Shown: positions 38,088 to 47,067, counted from the stretch's first letter. The stretch: 64,000 nucleotides of DNA from Staphylococcus equorum (GCF_029531845.1 NZ_JAMBPV010000003.1:1-64000); one strand, 5' to 3'. Numbers and translations are program-made. Notes: a model not told the origin generated them from the sequence alone.

Positions 38088-38681
38088 ATGCTAATAAATA
38101 TAATTATAAATATAGCTGCGGTATTAATCATTCTTGGAATTGATTTATATCGTCAGAATTTCAAACAACTTAGGTTTAGCTCTATACTCATTGCTTTAAC
38201 TGTAAATGGTCTCATCAATTTATTTATCGTCGGTGAATATGATTACATCGCATTTTATACAAGTGCGCAACTCATCATTTGGACCATATTACAATTGTAT
38301 TTAAATAGAAAAGTAACTGTATACGTTATAACAAACCAAAAATTCATTGCGGTCGTTCTTACTATTATAATGAGCACGTCATTAATACTTACTTATAGTA
38401 CAAGTCATGATTCATTTTATATGTCCATTCCTTATTTAGCTCCAGCCATTTTTATCATTGGCGCTATCATGCTTTTTTATAGCACATTTCAACCAAAGGA
38501 AAAAGAACAACTTAAATTTATGAATCGTATTCGACGCCCTATTTTTGTGGGCCAAATATTAATTATTGTATCTTCGACAATCATGACGCTATTAACGCCT
38601 TATTGGTATGCTTTTGTGATTATTCATTTATTATTTATATTGTTCTTATTATGGCAGAATATATTTTCTTCACATAAATGA
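38088..38681 (+). CDS. Polytopic membrane protein of unknown function
   Basis: A 197-residue protein with about six or seven membrane segments separated by very short loops and a single basic cytoplasmic loop (KEKEQLKFMNRIRRP, about 140-155). I recognise no family motif. TAGGAGAG precedes the ATG. The stress-type GlsB gene follows after 64 bp in the same direction, so they may share a transcript. It sits where S. aureus carries the sae locus. Confidence 0.7.
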   Translation: MLINIIINIAAVLIILGIDLYRQNFKQLRFSSILIALTVNGLINLFIVGEYDYIAFYTSAQLIIWTILQLYLNRKVTVYVITNQKFIAVVLTIIMSTSLILTYSTSHDSFYMSIPYLAPAIFIIGAIMLFYSTFQPKEKEQLKFMNRIRRPIFVGQILIIVSSTIMTLLTPYWYAFVIIHLLFILFLLWQNIFSSHK

Positions 38682-38745
38682 TTAAGATTTTATATTTCGT
38701 GGTATAGATTAGAAGTCGAACGAATAATAAAGGAGGCAAATCAAT

Positions 38746-38997
38746 ATGGGCTTTATACTTATGTTAATAGTCGGTGGTTTAATCGGTTGGATAGCTGGTG
38801 CTATCGTAGGTAAAGATATACCAGGTGGTATTTTAGGCAATATTATCGCTGGTATTGTAGGTTCAGCGCTAGGCTCTTGGTTACTTGGTGATTGGGGTTG
38901 GCATTTAGGTGGCATTGCGATATTCCCAGCACTTATTGGGACAATTATTCTAGTAGCAATTGTTTCATTTATTTTCGGTAAATTACGTAAAAAGTAA
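38746..38997 (+). CDS. GlsB/YeaQ/YmgE-family small stress membrane protein
   Basis: An 83-residue protein with three hydrophobic segments and the family's glycine-rich repeats: GLIGWIAGAIVGKDIPGGILGNIIAGIVGS. These 'transglycosylase-associated' proteins are usually induced by general stress; the molecular role is unknown, and the name does not imply an enzyme. AAAGGAGG precedes the ATG. Confidence 0.85.
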   Translation: MGFILMLIVGGLIGWIAGAIVGKDIPGGILGNIIAGIVGSALGSWLLGDWGWHLGGIAIFPALIGTIILVAIVSFIFGKLRKK

Positions 38998-39060
38998 AAA
39001 CAAAGAGTAAAAGTACTAATGTAATAATTCAAATCAACTGAACAAACCAAATGTGATGTA

Positions 39061-39107
39061 CACCCCAAAAGTTGGACTTAAAAATCTAACTTTTAGGGGT
39101 GCTTTTT
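39061..39107 (+). terminator. Hairpin after the GlsB gene
   Basis: CACCCCAAAAGTT / AACTTTTAGGGGTG (one bulge) with a 14-nt loop, then CTTTTT. It works as a terminator. The sequence resembles the ACCCCAAAAAGTT-type ends of IS150-group elements, so it may be an insertion scar. Between it and 39300 I see only AT-rich sequence. Confidence 0.72.
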
Positions 39108-39333
39108 CATGTCAAAACGTTATCTAATTCTTATTGAAAATGGAAGTAAACTTTTTGTTAGTTCAGCTATATATTCATTAATTATATGCCTTTGTCATTT
39201 TATAAGTTCAATCAATAATGACGATTGATTTATTATATTATTTTTGTTTTAATAATGGCATTGATTTGGGCCAACTCCTGACTAGTTAATAAAGTACTAG
39301 CCGAAGACTAAGGTCTGAGAGTGAGTCCCCGGA

Positions 39334-39377
39334 AAGCGTGCACAAAAAATGCCAACAAAGTCGGAGACTTTGTCGAC
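39334..39377 (-). terminator. Terminator of the csbB-like gene with repeat-family tail
   Basis: Stem CAACAAAGTC / GACTTTGTCG (39353-39375) with a 3-nt loop; the minus strand continues GGCATTTTTTGTGCACGCTT. The T-run plus GTGCACGCTT tail recurs at 42035-42085. Confidence 0.82.
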
Positions 39378-39406
39378 ACTCTAAAACAGCCGAACTTTTA
39401 TAATTA

Positions 39407-40471
39407 TTATCTGTTTTTAACAAGTTTTTTCTCTTCTTCGTTTTCTTTTATCTTACTTTCATAATTTTGGTTATCTTGTTTGAAACGCTCATTCATATCT
39501 TCTTCAAAACTACGTCCTGCTCTATGATTCGAGCAATTTAAATTCGATGCCTGTACTATATATTTTGGGCGTTGTTTAACCTCATAATAAATGCGGCCAA
39601 TATATTCTCCAACGATTCCAATTGAAATCATTTGTATACCACCTAGTAGTAATATCGCAGCAATAGTTGAGAAATAACCTGGTGTTTCAATGCCATTAAA
39701 CACAATTCCAGCAAAGCTAAAACCGATATACAACAGACTAATAAAGAACACAATAAAACCAAGATAAATCATTGCACGTAAGGGTTTGTTATTAAAGGAT
39801 ATCAATCCATCGATACCATAATTTAATAATTTGCCGAATGACCATTTAGATTCTCCGTCTTCCCTTTCTACGTTTTCATAAGTAAATACTTTGGTGTTAT
39901 ACCCAATCCATTCATACAGCCCTTTTGAAAATCGGTTGTATTCATCTAATTCAGTCAATGAATGGACAGCACGTTGGCTCAGCAATCTAAAATCGCCGAC
40001 GCCATCTTCCAATTTAATATCTTCTACAAAATGGTTAATCATTTTGTAATACAATTTTGTCATGAATTTTCTAGCTGGTTTTTCGTTCTTTCTGTCACGC
40101 TTCGCAACAACTTGATCATAGCCGTCCATATACCCAGCAATCATTTGGGGGATTAATTCAGGCGGATGTTGCAGATCCGCATCTATCATAATTGCTGCGT
40201 CACACGCTTTACTATTTTGGAAACCTGCAATCATCGCAGATTCTTTTCCAAAATTACGACTAAACGAAATAAATTTCACATGGTTATCTTTAGTCGCTAC
40301 GTCTTGAATAAATTTTATTGTTTGATCTTTACTACCATCATCTACAAATAGTAAATCATAGTCATATTGATGATGTTGACAATCTTTTGATAATATTTCA
40401 GTCAAACGTTGATAAGTCTTTAATACTACTTCACCTTCATTATAACAGGGTACTATAACTCTTATTTGCAT
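39407..40471 (-). CDS. csbB: Family 2 glycosyltransferase, CsbB/GtrB-like
   Basis: A 354-residue polyprenyl-phosphate sugar transferase. The GT-A domain (DLLFVDDGSKDQT, MIDADLQHPPELIP, QRAVHSL, EREDGESKWSFGKL) covers about residues 1-220, followed by two membrane helices (about 225-290) and a charged tail. In S. aureus the homologue loads GlcNAc onto undecaprenyl phosphate for lipoteichoic acid glycosylation with GtcA and YfhO. The ATG at 40471 follows GAAGGTG. The tail of about 55 polar residues is long for the family. Confidence 0.85.
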   Translation of the reverse strand: MQIRVIVPCYNEGEVVLKTYQRLTEILSKDCQHHQYDYDLLFVDDGSKDQTIKFIQDVATKDNHVKFISFSRNFGKESAMIAGFQNSKACDAAIMIDADLQHPPELIPQMIAGYMDGYDQVVAKRDRKNEKPARKFMTKLYYKMINHFVEDIKLEDGVGDFRLLSQRAVHSLTELDEYNRFSKGLYEWIGYNTKVFTYENVEREDGESKWSFGKLLNYGIDGLISFNNKPLRAMIYLGFIVFFISLLYIGFSFAGIVFNGIETPGYFSTIAAILLLGGIQMISIGIVGEYIGRIYYEVKQRPKYIVQASNLNCSNHRAGRSFEEDMNERFKQDNQNYESKIKENEEEKKLVKNR

Positions 40472-40895
40472 ATTAAACACCTTCATTTCAATTACTTCAA
40501 TTTCACTCTATCAATTTTCATCACTATAATGCCATCCTAACCAATTAGATTTACATATTCTTTATATAGCCTTAATATTCATTATCGAAACTTAACTTAG
40601 GCAACTTATATTTCAAAAAAATATATAAATCTACGTTAGGCACACCTTAAAAGACGAAACAAAATGATTTAAGCGTTACAAAACAAAATAATATTTCGAC
40701 TTTTAAACGTGATTACTAATATTGTTCAGTATTAAAATTATTAAAAGTTATAATTTGTAAATTTAGTCTATCAACTATTTGATGAATTTGGAAACAATAG
40801 CCTTTATCATCGCTACTAAAACTGTTTGAAAGCTTCATGATTTTTCTACATATATATGCATCGATTTTTTAAAGGGCCTATGCTTAATAGAAAGC
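40472..40895. other. Gene-free AT-rich region upstream of csbB
   Basis: About 420 bp of AT-rich sequence between csbB and the terminator of the aldo/keto reductase gene. It must hold the csbB promoter, but I see no convincing sigma-B motif, operator or open reading frame. Confidence 0.4.
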
Positions 40896-40899
40896 ACCA

Positions 40900-40932
40900 A
40901 TCCATCAGAAAAACTAATAGATTGGTGCTCTC
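40900..40932 (-). terminator. Terminator of the aldo/keto reductase gene
   Basis: AGCACCAATC / GATTGGTGCT with a 17-nt loop, T-rich on the minus strand. The stem resembles that of the terminator at 18846-18886. Confidence 0.75.
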
Positions 40933-40978
40933 TATTTGAAAATAAGATGTTTATGTCTCAAATCGTTTTATCAAATTA

Positions 40979-41818
40979 CTATTTCAAACTACCTATACGT
41001 ACTTTATCTGGATCATTTCCTTGACGGTCATCATAATTCAAGCGATCTATATCAGCAATGTCTGTCAATTCTAAATTAAAGTCTAAAATATCATAGTTTT
41101 CTTTAATACGTTCTGGCGTTTTTGATTTTGGAATAATTAAACGATCATGTGACAAATGCCAACGCAATACAATTTGTGCTGGTGTTTTACCATAACGACT
41201 TGCCATATCTGTAATCAATTCTTGTTCTAATAAACCTCTATTTCTCATCAATGGCATCCACGCTGTCACAGCGATATCATGTTTATCACAAAAGGTTTGC
41301 AGTTCATGTTGATTGAAGTATGGATGCACCTCTATTTGATTCACAGCAGGCACGATATCAGTTTGCGACATTAATTTTTCTAAATGATGGGCATTGAAGT
41401 TACAGACACCTATTGCTCGAACTTTGCCTTCTTCATATAATTTTTCCATTGCTTTATATGTTACAACAAATAAACCATCCGCTTCACATGGCCAATGTAT
41501 TAAAAATAAATCTAAATAATCTGTCCCTAAGTTTTCAATCGATTTTGTGAAAAACTCTATTGTACTGTCATAACCTTGATAATCATTCCATATTTTTGAT
41601 GTGAGAAATAAATCTTCACGAGGTATTTCAGATTGTTTTAATGCATTACCTAGTGCTATTTCATTTTTATAAAAATAAGCAGTATCAAATGCACGGTACC
41701 CCACGTCTAAAGCAGCTGTTACTGCCGGTTCCATTTCTTCATCTGCAATTTTGTATACGCCAAGACCCACTCTCGGCATTGGGTAACCATTATTTAAATA
41801 ATACACGTCTTCTAACAT
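40979..41818 (-). CDS. Aldo/keto reductase (AKR5-like)
   Basis: A 279-residue NADPH-dependent TIM-barrel reductase. The catalytic Asp-Tyr-Lys-His set is visible: GYRAFDTAYFYKNE (Asp, Tyr), LFLTSKIWN (Lys) and FLIHWPCE (His). IPKSKTPERIKEN is the NADPH phosphate site. It reduces aldehydes or ketones such as methylglyoxal; the substrate cannot be fixed. AAAGGGG precedes the ATG. Monocistronic. Confidence 0.88.
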   Translation of the reverse strand: MLEDVYYLNNGYPMPRVGLGVYKIADEEMEPAVTAALDVGYRAFDTAYFYKNEIALGNALKQSEIPREDLFLTSKIWNDYQGYDSTIEFFTKSIENLGTDYLDLFLIHWPCEADGLFVVTYKAMEKLYEEGKVRAIGVCNFNAHHLEKLMSQTDIVPAVNQIEVHPYFNQHELQTFCDKHDIAVTAWMPLMRNRGLLEQELITDMASRYGKTPAQIVLRWHLSHDRLIIPKSKTPERIKENYDILDFNLELTDIADIDRLNYDDRQGNDPDKVRIGSLK

Positions 41819-42034
41819 GATTTAATCCCCTTTCAACTGAGTTAAACTTATTTAATGGATACATCTTTTCAATTTAATTCATATGTAGTAAAAAACTATG
41901 CATATTTAAAGACATATCGTTACACTCTAATCATTATAGCAATACGTAATACATGTATCACGCATATTTATTTCAATATAAACACCATCACTATTATGTG
42001 AATATAAAAGCAGTGATTAGGCTGCGTCCACGAC

Positions 42035-42085
42035 AAGCGTGCACAAAAAAGCTATCGACACAGTCAGAGACTTTATCGATAGCTT
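42035..42085 (-). terminator. Terminator of mpfA with repeat-family tail
   Basis: AAAGCTATCGA / TCGATAGCTTT plus AGTC/GACT inside (42048-42085); the minus strand continues TTTTTTGTGCACGCTT, the same tail as at 39334-39350. Confidence 0.85.
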
Positions 42086-42105
42086 TAAATGTATAGAGAC
42101 AATGA

Positions 42106-43455
42106 TTAATCGTTATCTTCATCGTCTTCATTTTTTTCAGGTGTTGGACGTGTTGCATTGTATTCAACTTCTAATAAAACAGTAATGATTTGATGGTTGT
42201 CGACTTCTGACATAATCCAACGATCATATTCGGTATCGACATAATCGTTTTGTTGTAAGTTTGTATTATGTGCTTGCAACCAACCACCGATTGTATCAAT
42301 GTCTTCAGAATCAGCAAATTCAATTCCGAGTTCATCATTTAAATCGTCTAATAATACACGACCACTGATTTGATATCTGCTGTCTGTAACTTTTACAACA
42401 TCGTTAACTTCATCATCATCAAATTCATCACGAATTTCCCCAACAATTTCTTCTAAGATATCTTCCATCGTCAAGATACCTGCTGTGCCACCATATTCAT
42501 CAATAATTAAACTGATATGAACATGTTCACGTTGCATACGTACTAACGCATCACTTATACGTGTCGTTTCAGAAATCATTGGTAAATCATGCACGTAATT
42601 ACCTACCTTAATAGGTTTACCTGAAGCATATTCTGTTAAAAACTCTTTTACATTAAGAAAACCTTTCACATGGTCTTTGTCCCCATCTTCTGTAATCGGG
42701 TAACGTGTGAATTGATGTTCTTTAATCGTATCTAACAGTTCATTGACATTAAACGGTTCGTTCAATGTAGTCATTTGTGTACGTGGCACCATGATATCTT
42801 TGGCTTGTCTCTCATCGAATGAGAAGATATTTTGCATATAAGCCAATTCTGTTTGGTTTATTTCTCCACCGTTATAGCTATTGTTTATTATAATTTTTAT
42901 TTCTTCTTCTGACATTGCATCGTTATTCGCATCAGGATCTACACCGAACATACGTATAATCATTCTTGAAGAACCATTCATTAGCCATATCAATGGCTTC
43001 ATAATAGCGCCGAAATAATACAATGGCCTAGCATATATCAATGCTACTTTCACAGTATGTTGAATAGCCAAAGTTTTTGGCGCTAATTCACCGAGTACTA
43101 CGTGTAGGTATGTCACAATGACAAATGCGACAATAAATGACACTGTCGTTGTTAACGCTTCAGGTAAATTAACTGCTTCAAATAATGGATGCAATAATTT
43201 ACTGAAGGTCGGTTCACCTAACCAACCTAATCCTAAAGATGTCACCGTAATACCTAGTTGACATGCTGATAAGTAGTAGTCCAAGTTTTTAATCATTTTT
43301 TTCACTATACGTGCATTACCATTGCCTTCTGCTACAAGTTGTTCAATTTTTGTCGCACGGACTTTCACTAATGAAAATTCCGATCCTACGAATACCGTTG
43401 TTAATGCTATTAAAAAAACAAATAATACTAAATTTATTATGGTCACAGTTTCCAA
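42106..43455 (-). CDS. mpfA: CNNM/CorC-family magnesium-protection protein MpfA
   Basis: A 449-residue protein: DUF21/CNNM membrane domain (about 1-200; SACQLGITVTSLGLGWLGEP is the conserved motif), two CBS domains (about 215-335) and a CorC/HlyC C-terminal domain. The S. aureus homologue confers tolerance to high Mg2+, probably as an exporter; it is not a haemolysin. The first in-frame start is the TTG at 43455, directly after an in-frame TAA, so no longer form exists. A strong Shine-Dalgarno lies 22 nt upstream with a hairpin between. The leader carries two short reading frames. Confidence 0.92.
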   Translation of the reverse strand: METVTIINLVLFVFLIALTTVFVGSEFSLVKVRATKIEQLVAEGNGNARIVKKMIKNLDYYLSACQLGITVTSLGLGWLGEPTFSKLLHPLFEAVNLPEALTTTVSFIVAFVIVTYLHVVLGELAPKTLAIQHTVKVALIYARPLYYFGAIMKPLIWLMNGSSRMIIRMFGVDPDANNDAMSEEEIKIIINNSYNGGEINQTELAYMQNIFSFDERQAKDIMVPRTQMTTLNEPFNVNELLDTIKEHQFTRYPITEDGDKDHVKGFLNVKEFLTEYASGKPIKVGNYVHDLPMISETTRISDALVRMQREHVHISLIIDEYGGTAGILTMEDILEEIVGEIRDEFDDDEVNDVVKVTDSRYQISGRVLLDDLNDELGIEFADSEDIDTIGGWLQAHNTNLQQNDYVDTEYDRWIMSEVDNHQIITVLLEVEYNATRPTPEKNEDDEDND

Positions 43456-43461
43456 TTAGTT

Positions 43462-43485
43462 CCCTATTTCTAGGGATTCACCTCC
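43462..43485 (-). promoter_or_regulatory. Shine-Dalgarno and tetraloop hairpin of mpfA
   Basis: GGAGGTGA (43478-43485) is followed by AT, then CCCTA-GAAA-TAGGG (43462-43475), then AACTAA and the TTG start. The Shine-Dalgarno is 22 nt from the start, too far; with the hairpin folded the gap is 8 nt. A GNRA loop stabilises it. A similar arrangement is known for phage T4 gene 38. Confidence 0.65.
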
Positions 43486-43544
43486 AAATTTCGTGTCACA
43501 ATAGGTGACCGTACATAAGATTTATTGCTATGTTGCATTTTCAT
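43470..43544 (-). CDS. Putative 24-codon leader peptide before mpfA
   Basis: ATG AAA ATG at 43544 opens a 24-residue frame, MKMQHSNKSYVRSPIVTRNL + EVNP, and its stop codon is inside the mpfA hairpin. AAGGA lies about 12 nt upstream, a modest ribosome binding site. Translation of this frame would melt the hairpin and place a terminating ribosome 14 nt from the mpfA start. No family recognised; not proven to be translated. Confidence 0.4.
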   Translation of the reverse strand: MKMQHSNKSYVRSPIVTRNLEVNP

Positions 43545-43552
43545 GTTATATA

Positions 43553-43567
43553 CTAAATCCTTCCCAT
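43553..43567 (-). CDS. Putative 4-codon mini reading frame in the mpfA leader
   Basis: GGGAGGTG lies 6 nt before an ATG that encodes MGRI and stops. The Shine-Dalgarno is one of the strongest in the window, so a ribosome would bind here. It may be a regulatory mini-ORF. The GTGTCAC inside this site is complementary to GTGACAC in the following leader frame. Confidence 0.35.
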   Translation of the reverse strand: MGRI

Positions 43568-43758
43568 TGGTGACACCTCCCGAAAAATACGCATTTCTTC
43601 TATTTTATCACAATGTTAGGTTGTCATGTAATTTGTACGTATGAAATTTTATTTCTCTAACTTAACATTTAAACGCAAATTTTAAGTTACGTCAACTTTT
43701 TGATTCAATTTACACTTAACATAATACGTTTTAAAGACTTTTAAATTTCATACTATTA

Positions 43759-44916
43759 TTAAGAAAATTTGTGGATTCCGCCTGCTTTTATAGTAGTTTG
43801 AACTTTAATATCATCATTTACAATAACGATGTCTGCGTCTTTTCCGACCTTTAAACTTCCTTTTTGCTCGTCGATGTTTAATGCAATTGCTTGATTTAAA
43901 CTTGTTACACGCCATAAATTATCTAGTGAATCACCCGTGTATTGCATTAAATTTTTCAGCCCTTCATTCATTTTCAGTATGCTGCCCGCCAAAGCACCCG
44001 ATGCTAATCGAGCTTCAGAACCTTTTACTATAACGTTTTGGCCACCTAAATCGTATTCACCATCTGGCATACCTTTTGCTCTCATTGCATCAGTAATTAA
44101 GAAAAAGCGTGTGTTCCCTTTTTGTTTATAAGCAATTTGAATCGCTGTAGGGTGTGAATGAATACCATCCACGATAAGTTCAGTACTTAAGCCATCATTC
44201 GTCCATGCCGCACCAAAAACACCTGGTTCTCTATGCTCGAATGGTGTGCCAGCATTATATAAATGTGTCACATGTTTAGCGCCGCGTGCTACCGCTTCAT
44301 TTGTTTCATCAAAAGTTGCAACCGTATGTCCAATAGAGAAACGTATTTCATCATGTAACGCTTCTAATGTTTCGTGAGCACCTTCAACCTCAGGTGCAAA
44401 TGTAATCACTTTAATTTGGTTATTCGCTTTTTTTTGAAATTGTTTTACTTTTTCTATAGATGGTCTTTGAACATAGGCTGGGTTTTGCGCTCCTACTTTA
44501 TGTTCAGAAATAAATGGTCCTTCCAAATGTATGCCTACGATGTCAGCTGCTTTTAGGGCATCTTGTTGTTTCTGATATTTAATGATATTCTCTAATGCTT
44601 TTGTAATATTCTCATCAGACTGTGTCATTGTTGTGGCTAAGAAACTTGTCGTTCCTTCAGATAAAAGAGATTCTGCTAGATGTTTCAACCCATTATATGA
44701 AGCATCCATTGCATCTTCTCCATAACCACCGTGCATATGAATATCTATAAAACCTGGCAAAACATGCTGACCCTGAACATCATAAGTTGTTAACGCACCT
44801 TCATAATCACCTTTGCCTACGCCAGTAATTTTATCGTCCTTAACAATAATATATCCTCGTTCTATTATTTCTTCTTCAGTATAAATTCTCCCATTTCCAA
44901 TCACATATTCAGCCAT
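43759..44916 (-). CDS. nagA: N-acetylglucosamine-6-phosphate deacetylase NagA
   Basis: A 385-residue amidohydrolase-fold enzyme that makes glucosamine-6-phosphate and acetate from GlcNAc-6-P. The metal site HMHGGYGEDAMD (about 60-71), GIHLEGPFIS with the metal glutamate (about 128), GHTVAT and THLYNAG (metal histidines), and the catalytic Asp in LITDAMRAKG (about 273) are all visible. It feeds amino sugars from cell-wall turnover into glycolysis. GAAGGTAG precedes the ATG. No nagB is adjacent. Confidence 0.95.
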   Translation of the reverse strand: MAEYVIGNGRIYTEEEIIERGYIIVKDDKITGVGKGDYEGALTTYDVQGQHVLPGFIDIHMHGGYGEDAMDASYNGLKHLAESLLSEGTTSFLATTMTQSDENITKALENIIKYQKQQDALKAADIVGIHLEGPFISEHKVGAQNPAYVQRPSIEKVKQFQKKANNQIKVITFAPEVEGAHETLEALHDEIRFSIGHTVATFDETNEAVARGAKHVTHLYNAGTPFEHREPGVFGAAWTNDGLSTELIVDGIHSHPTAIQIAYKQKGNTRFFLITDAMRAKGMPDGEYDLGGQNVIVKGSEARLASGALAGSILKMNEGLKNLMQYTGDSLDNLWRVTSLNQAIALNIDEQKGSLKVGKDADIVIVNDDIKVQTTIKAGGIHKFS

Positions 44917-45040
44917 TTTCTCTACCTTCTTTTCGTTGTTTTACGCTATGTGCCTATTTCAACACTTCGTTTTTCATTTTACCAAACTTAAGTCTTTTAT
45001 TATATTCAAAAGTTTTTCCATTCCAGTCTTGCATATAAAT

Positions 45041-45087
45041 AAAAACCAGCAGAAATACTCATTGAATTGTGAGCTTCTACTGGTTTT
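45041..45087 (-). terminator. Terminator of the fru operon
   Basis: AAACCAG / CTGGTTT extended by AGAA/TTCT and CTCA/TGAG inside, with T-rich sequence on the minus strand. 33 bp beyond the fruA stop. Confidence 0.82.
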
Positions 45088-45119
45088 TCTAAGTTCATTC
45101 ATTTTTAAAGCTTTATGAA

Positions 45120-47066
45120 TTAGTCTTCCTTAATTTCAGAACTTTGTATTTCCACTTCTGTCACTTTTGGTTTCAATAAACCATAAATGATTGCACCGAT
45201 GATCGAGCCTATAACAATCGCAATAAGTGATTGAATCACGTGACTGAAATCAGTACCTACTATAACAAAGATACCGCCATGTGGTGCTTGAATTGAAGAA
45301 CCTAATCCTAATGCGATTGCACCTGCAACCCCTGAACCTACCATCATTGATGGAATGACTCTCAGTGGGTCAGCCGCCGCAAATGGAATTGCACCTTCTG
45401 TAATGAATGATAGCCCCATTACGTAGTTTGGTGCGATAGACCCTTTTTGTTCTTTAGTGAATTTTTTGCGGAAAATCAACATCGCTGTTGCAATTGCGAT
45501 TGGAGGTACCATACCACCAATCATTGCTGCTGTAATTGGTGCAGCATTTCCTTCTGTTAACGCTGCTGTCGCAAATACATATGCTGCTTTATTAAATGGT
45601 CCACCCATATCGATAGCCATCATTGCACCAATGACTAATCCTAAGAGCATAATATTCGTTCCTGATAAACCTTCTAAACCATTAAGTAATAAATTATTCA
45701 ACCACGATGCTGGAGGATTTAATACATAAATCATTACTAAACCTGTGATAGTTACTGATAACACTGGGAAAATCAATGTTGGTTTCAATCCTTCTAATGA
45801 TTGAGGTAAACCACTGACAAGTTTCTTAATACCTTGTGTTAAATAACCTGCTAAGAAACCTGCAAGAATACCCCCAATAAAACCTGCATCACCTGAAATT
45901 GCTAACATACCACCAACTAAACCAGCTGCAAAACCTGGTTTATCTGCAATACTACGCGCTATATAACCAGCAAGAATTGGGATAATTAACGCAAAGGCAC
46001 TCTTATTACCAATGTTCCATAATTGTTCAGCAAACGCATTATACTCAGAACTATTTGGATCGTACGAGTTTGGTCCAAATAAAAATGCGATTGCCATTAA
46101 AATACCACCGGCAATAACAAGTGGTAACATATTGGAAACACCATTCATTAAGTGTTTATAAATTGTTTTACCAAAACCTTGTTTTTCATTACTCTCAGAT
46201 TGTTGCGTACCTTTATGATTACCCTTGGCTACAAATGGTTTACGAGAAGTATCTTGCGCTATGTTGATAAGTTCTTCAGGGCGTTTAATACCATCTGCAA
46301 CTGGCACTTCCACGACGTTTTTACCATCAAAACGATTTGTTTCCACATTTACATCTGCTGCAACAATGACACCAGTTGCGCGATGAATATCTTCATCTGT
46401 AATGTGATTTTTAATGCCACCTGAACCGTTCGTTTCAACTTTTATTTTTACGTTCATTTTTTCAGCTTGTTTTTTCAAAGCGTCACGAGCCATGTAAGTA
46501 TGTGCGATACCTGTTGGACATGCTGTAACAGCTAAGATATATGGTTCATCAGAATCCGTTTCTGATGGTGTCGCAGCTGCTTGTGCTTCTGCTTCCTCTT
46601 CTTCAGTTGCTTCATCATCTGCTGCATCTATAATTTGAAGCACTTCTTGTGGGGAGTTTGCATGAAGTAAATCTTCGCGCACTTTTTCATCCATTAAAAT
46701 GCCTGATAGCTTAGCTAATGCATCTAAATGGGTTTGTGCCCCACCTTCTGGCGCTGCAATCATAAAGAATAGATGTGCGGGTTGCATATCCAAACTTTGA
46801 TAATCAACACCTGCTTTTGATTTACCGAATGCAATCGCTGGTGTCTCTACTGCCGCTACTTTTGCATGAGGTATCGCGATGCCTTCACCAATACCTGTAG
46901 TACTTTGCGATTCACGGTTATGAATCGCTTCTTTAAAAGTTGTTACATTATTGAGTTTACTAGCTTTATCAAGTTGATTCACTAACTCATCAATAACACC
47001 GCTTTTCTCTGTTGAAGAAAGGTCCATTGCAATTGTATCTTTTGTTAATAACTCGGTTATTCTCAT
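45120..47066 (-). CDS. fruA: PTS fructose transporter subunit IIABC (FruA)
   Basis: A 648-residue PTS permease: EIIA-Fru domain (about 1-150, phosphorylated His in GIAIPHAKV), EIIB domain (about 170-270, phosphorylated Cys in AVTACPTGIAHTYMA), then EIIC with eight to ten helices. It imports fructose and delivers fructose-1-phosphate. The ATG at 47066 follows GGTGGGAGTG; an in-frame GTG at 47081 lies within that ribosome binding site and is unlikely. It begins one base after the fruK stop. Confidence 0.94.
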   Translation of the reverse strand: MRITELLTKDTIAMDLSSTEKSGVIDELVNQLDKASKLNNVTTFKEAIHNRESQSTTGIGEGIAIPHAKVAAVETPAIAFGKSKAGVDYQSLDMQPAHLFFMIAAPEGGAQTHLDALAKLSGILMDEKVREDLLHANSPQEVLQIIDAADDEATEEEEAEAQAAATPSETDSDEPYILAVTACPTGIAHTYMARDALKKQAEKMNVKIKVETNGSGGIKNHITDEDIHRATGVIVAADVNVETNRFDGKNVVEVPVADGIKRPEELINIAQDTSRKPFVAKGNHKGTQQSESNEKQGFGKTIYKHLMNGVSNMLPLVIAGGILMAIAFLFGPNSYDPNSSEYNAFAEQLWNIGNKSAFALIIPILAGYIARSIADKPGFAAGLVGGMLAISGDAGFIGGILAGFLAGYLTQGIKKLVSGLPQSLEGLKPTLIFPVLSVTITGLVMIYVLNPPASWLNNLLLNGLEGLSGTNIMLLGLVIGAMMAIDMGGPFNKAAYVFATAALTEGNAAPITAAMIGGMVPPIAIATAMLIFRKKFTKEQKGSIAPNYVMGLSFITEGAIPFAAADPLRVIPSMMVGSGVAGAIALGLGSSIQAPHGGIFVIVGTDFSHVIQSLIAIVIGSIIGAIIYGLLKPKVTEVEIQSSEIKED

Positions 47067-47067
47067 C

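Noticed and set aside
39109-39228. 39-codon frame MSKRYLILIE... as a real gene
   Set aside because: No ribosome binding site beyond a T-run and no recognisable family; kept only as a possible transposase relic.
43456-43758. M-box or other known Mg2+ riboswitch before mpfA
   Set aside because: The conserved GTTAGGTGAGGCTCC-type sequence and M-box length are absent; only the hairpin and short frames are supported.
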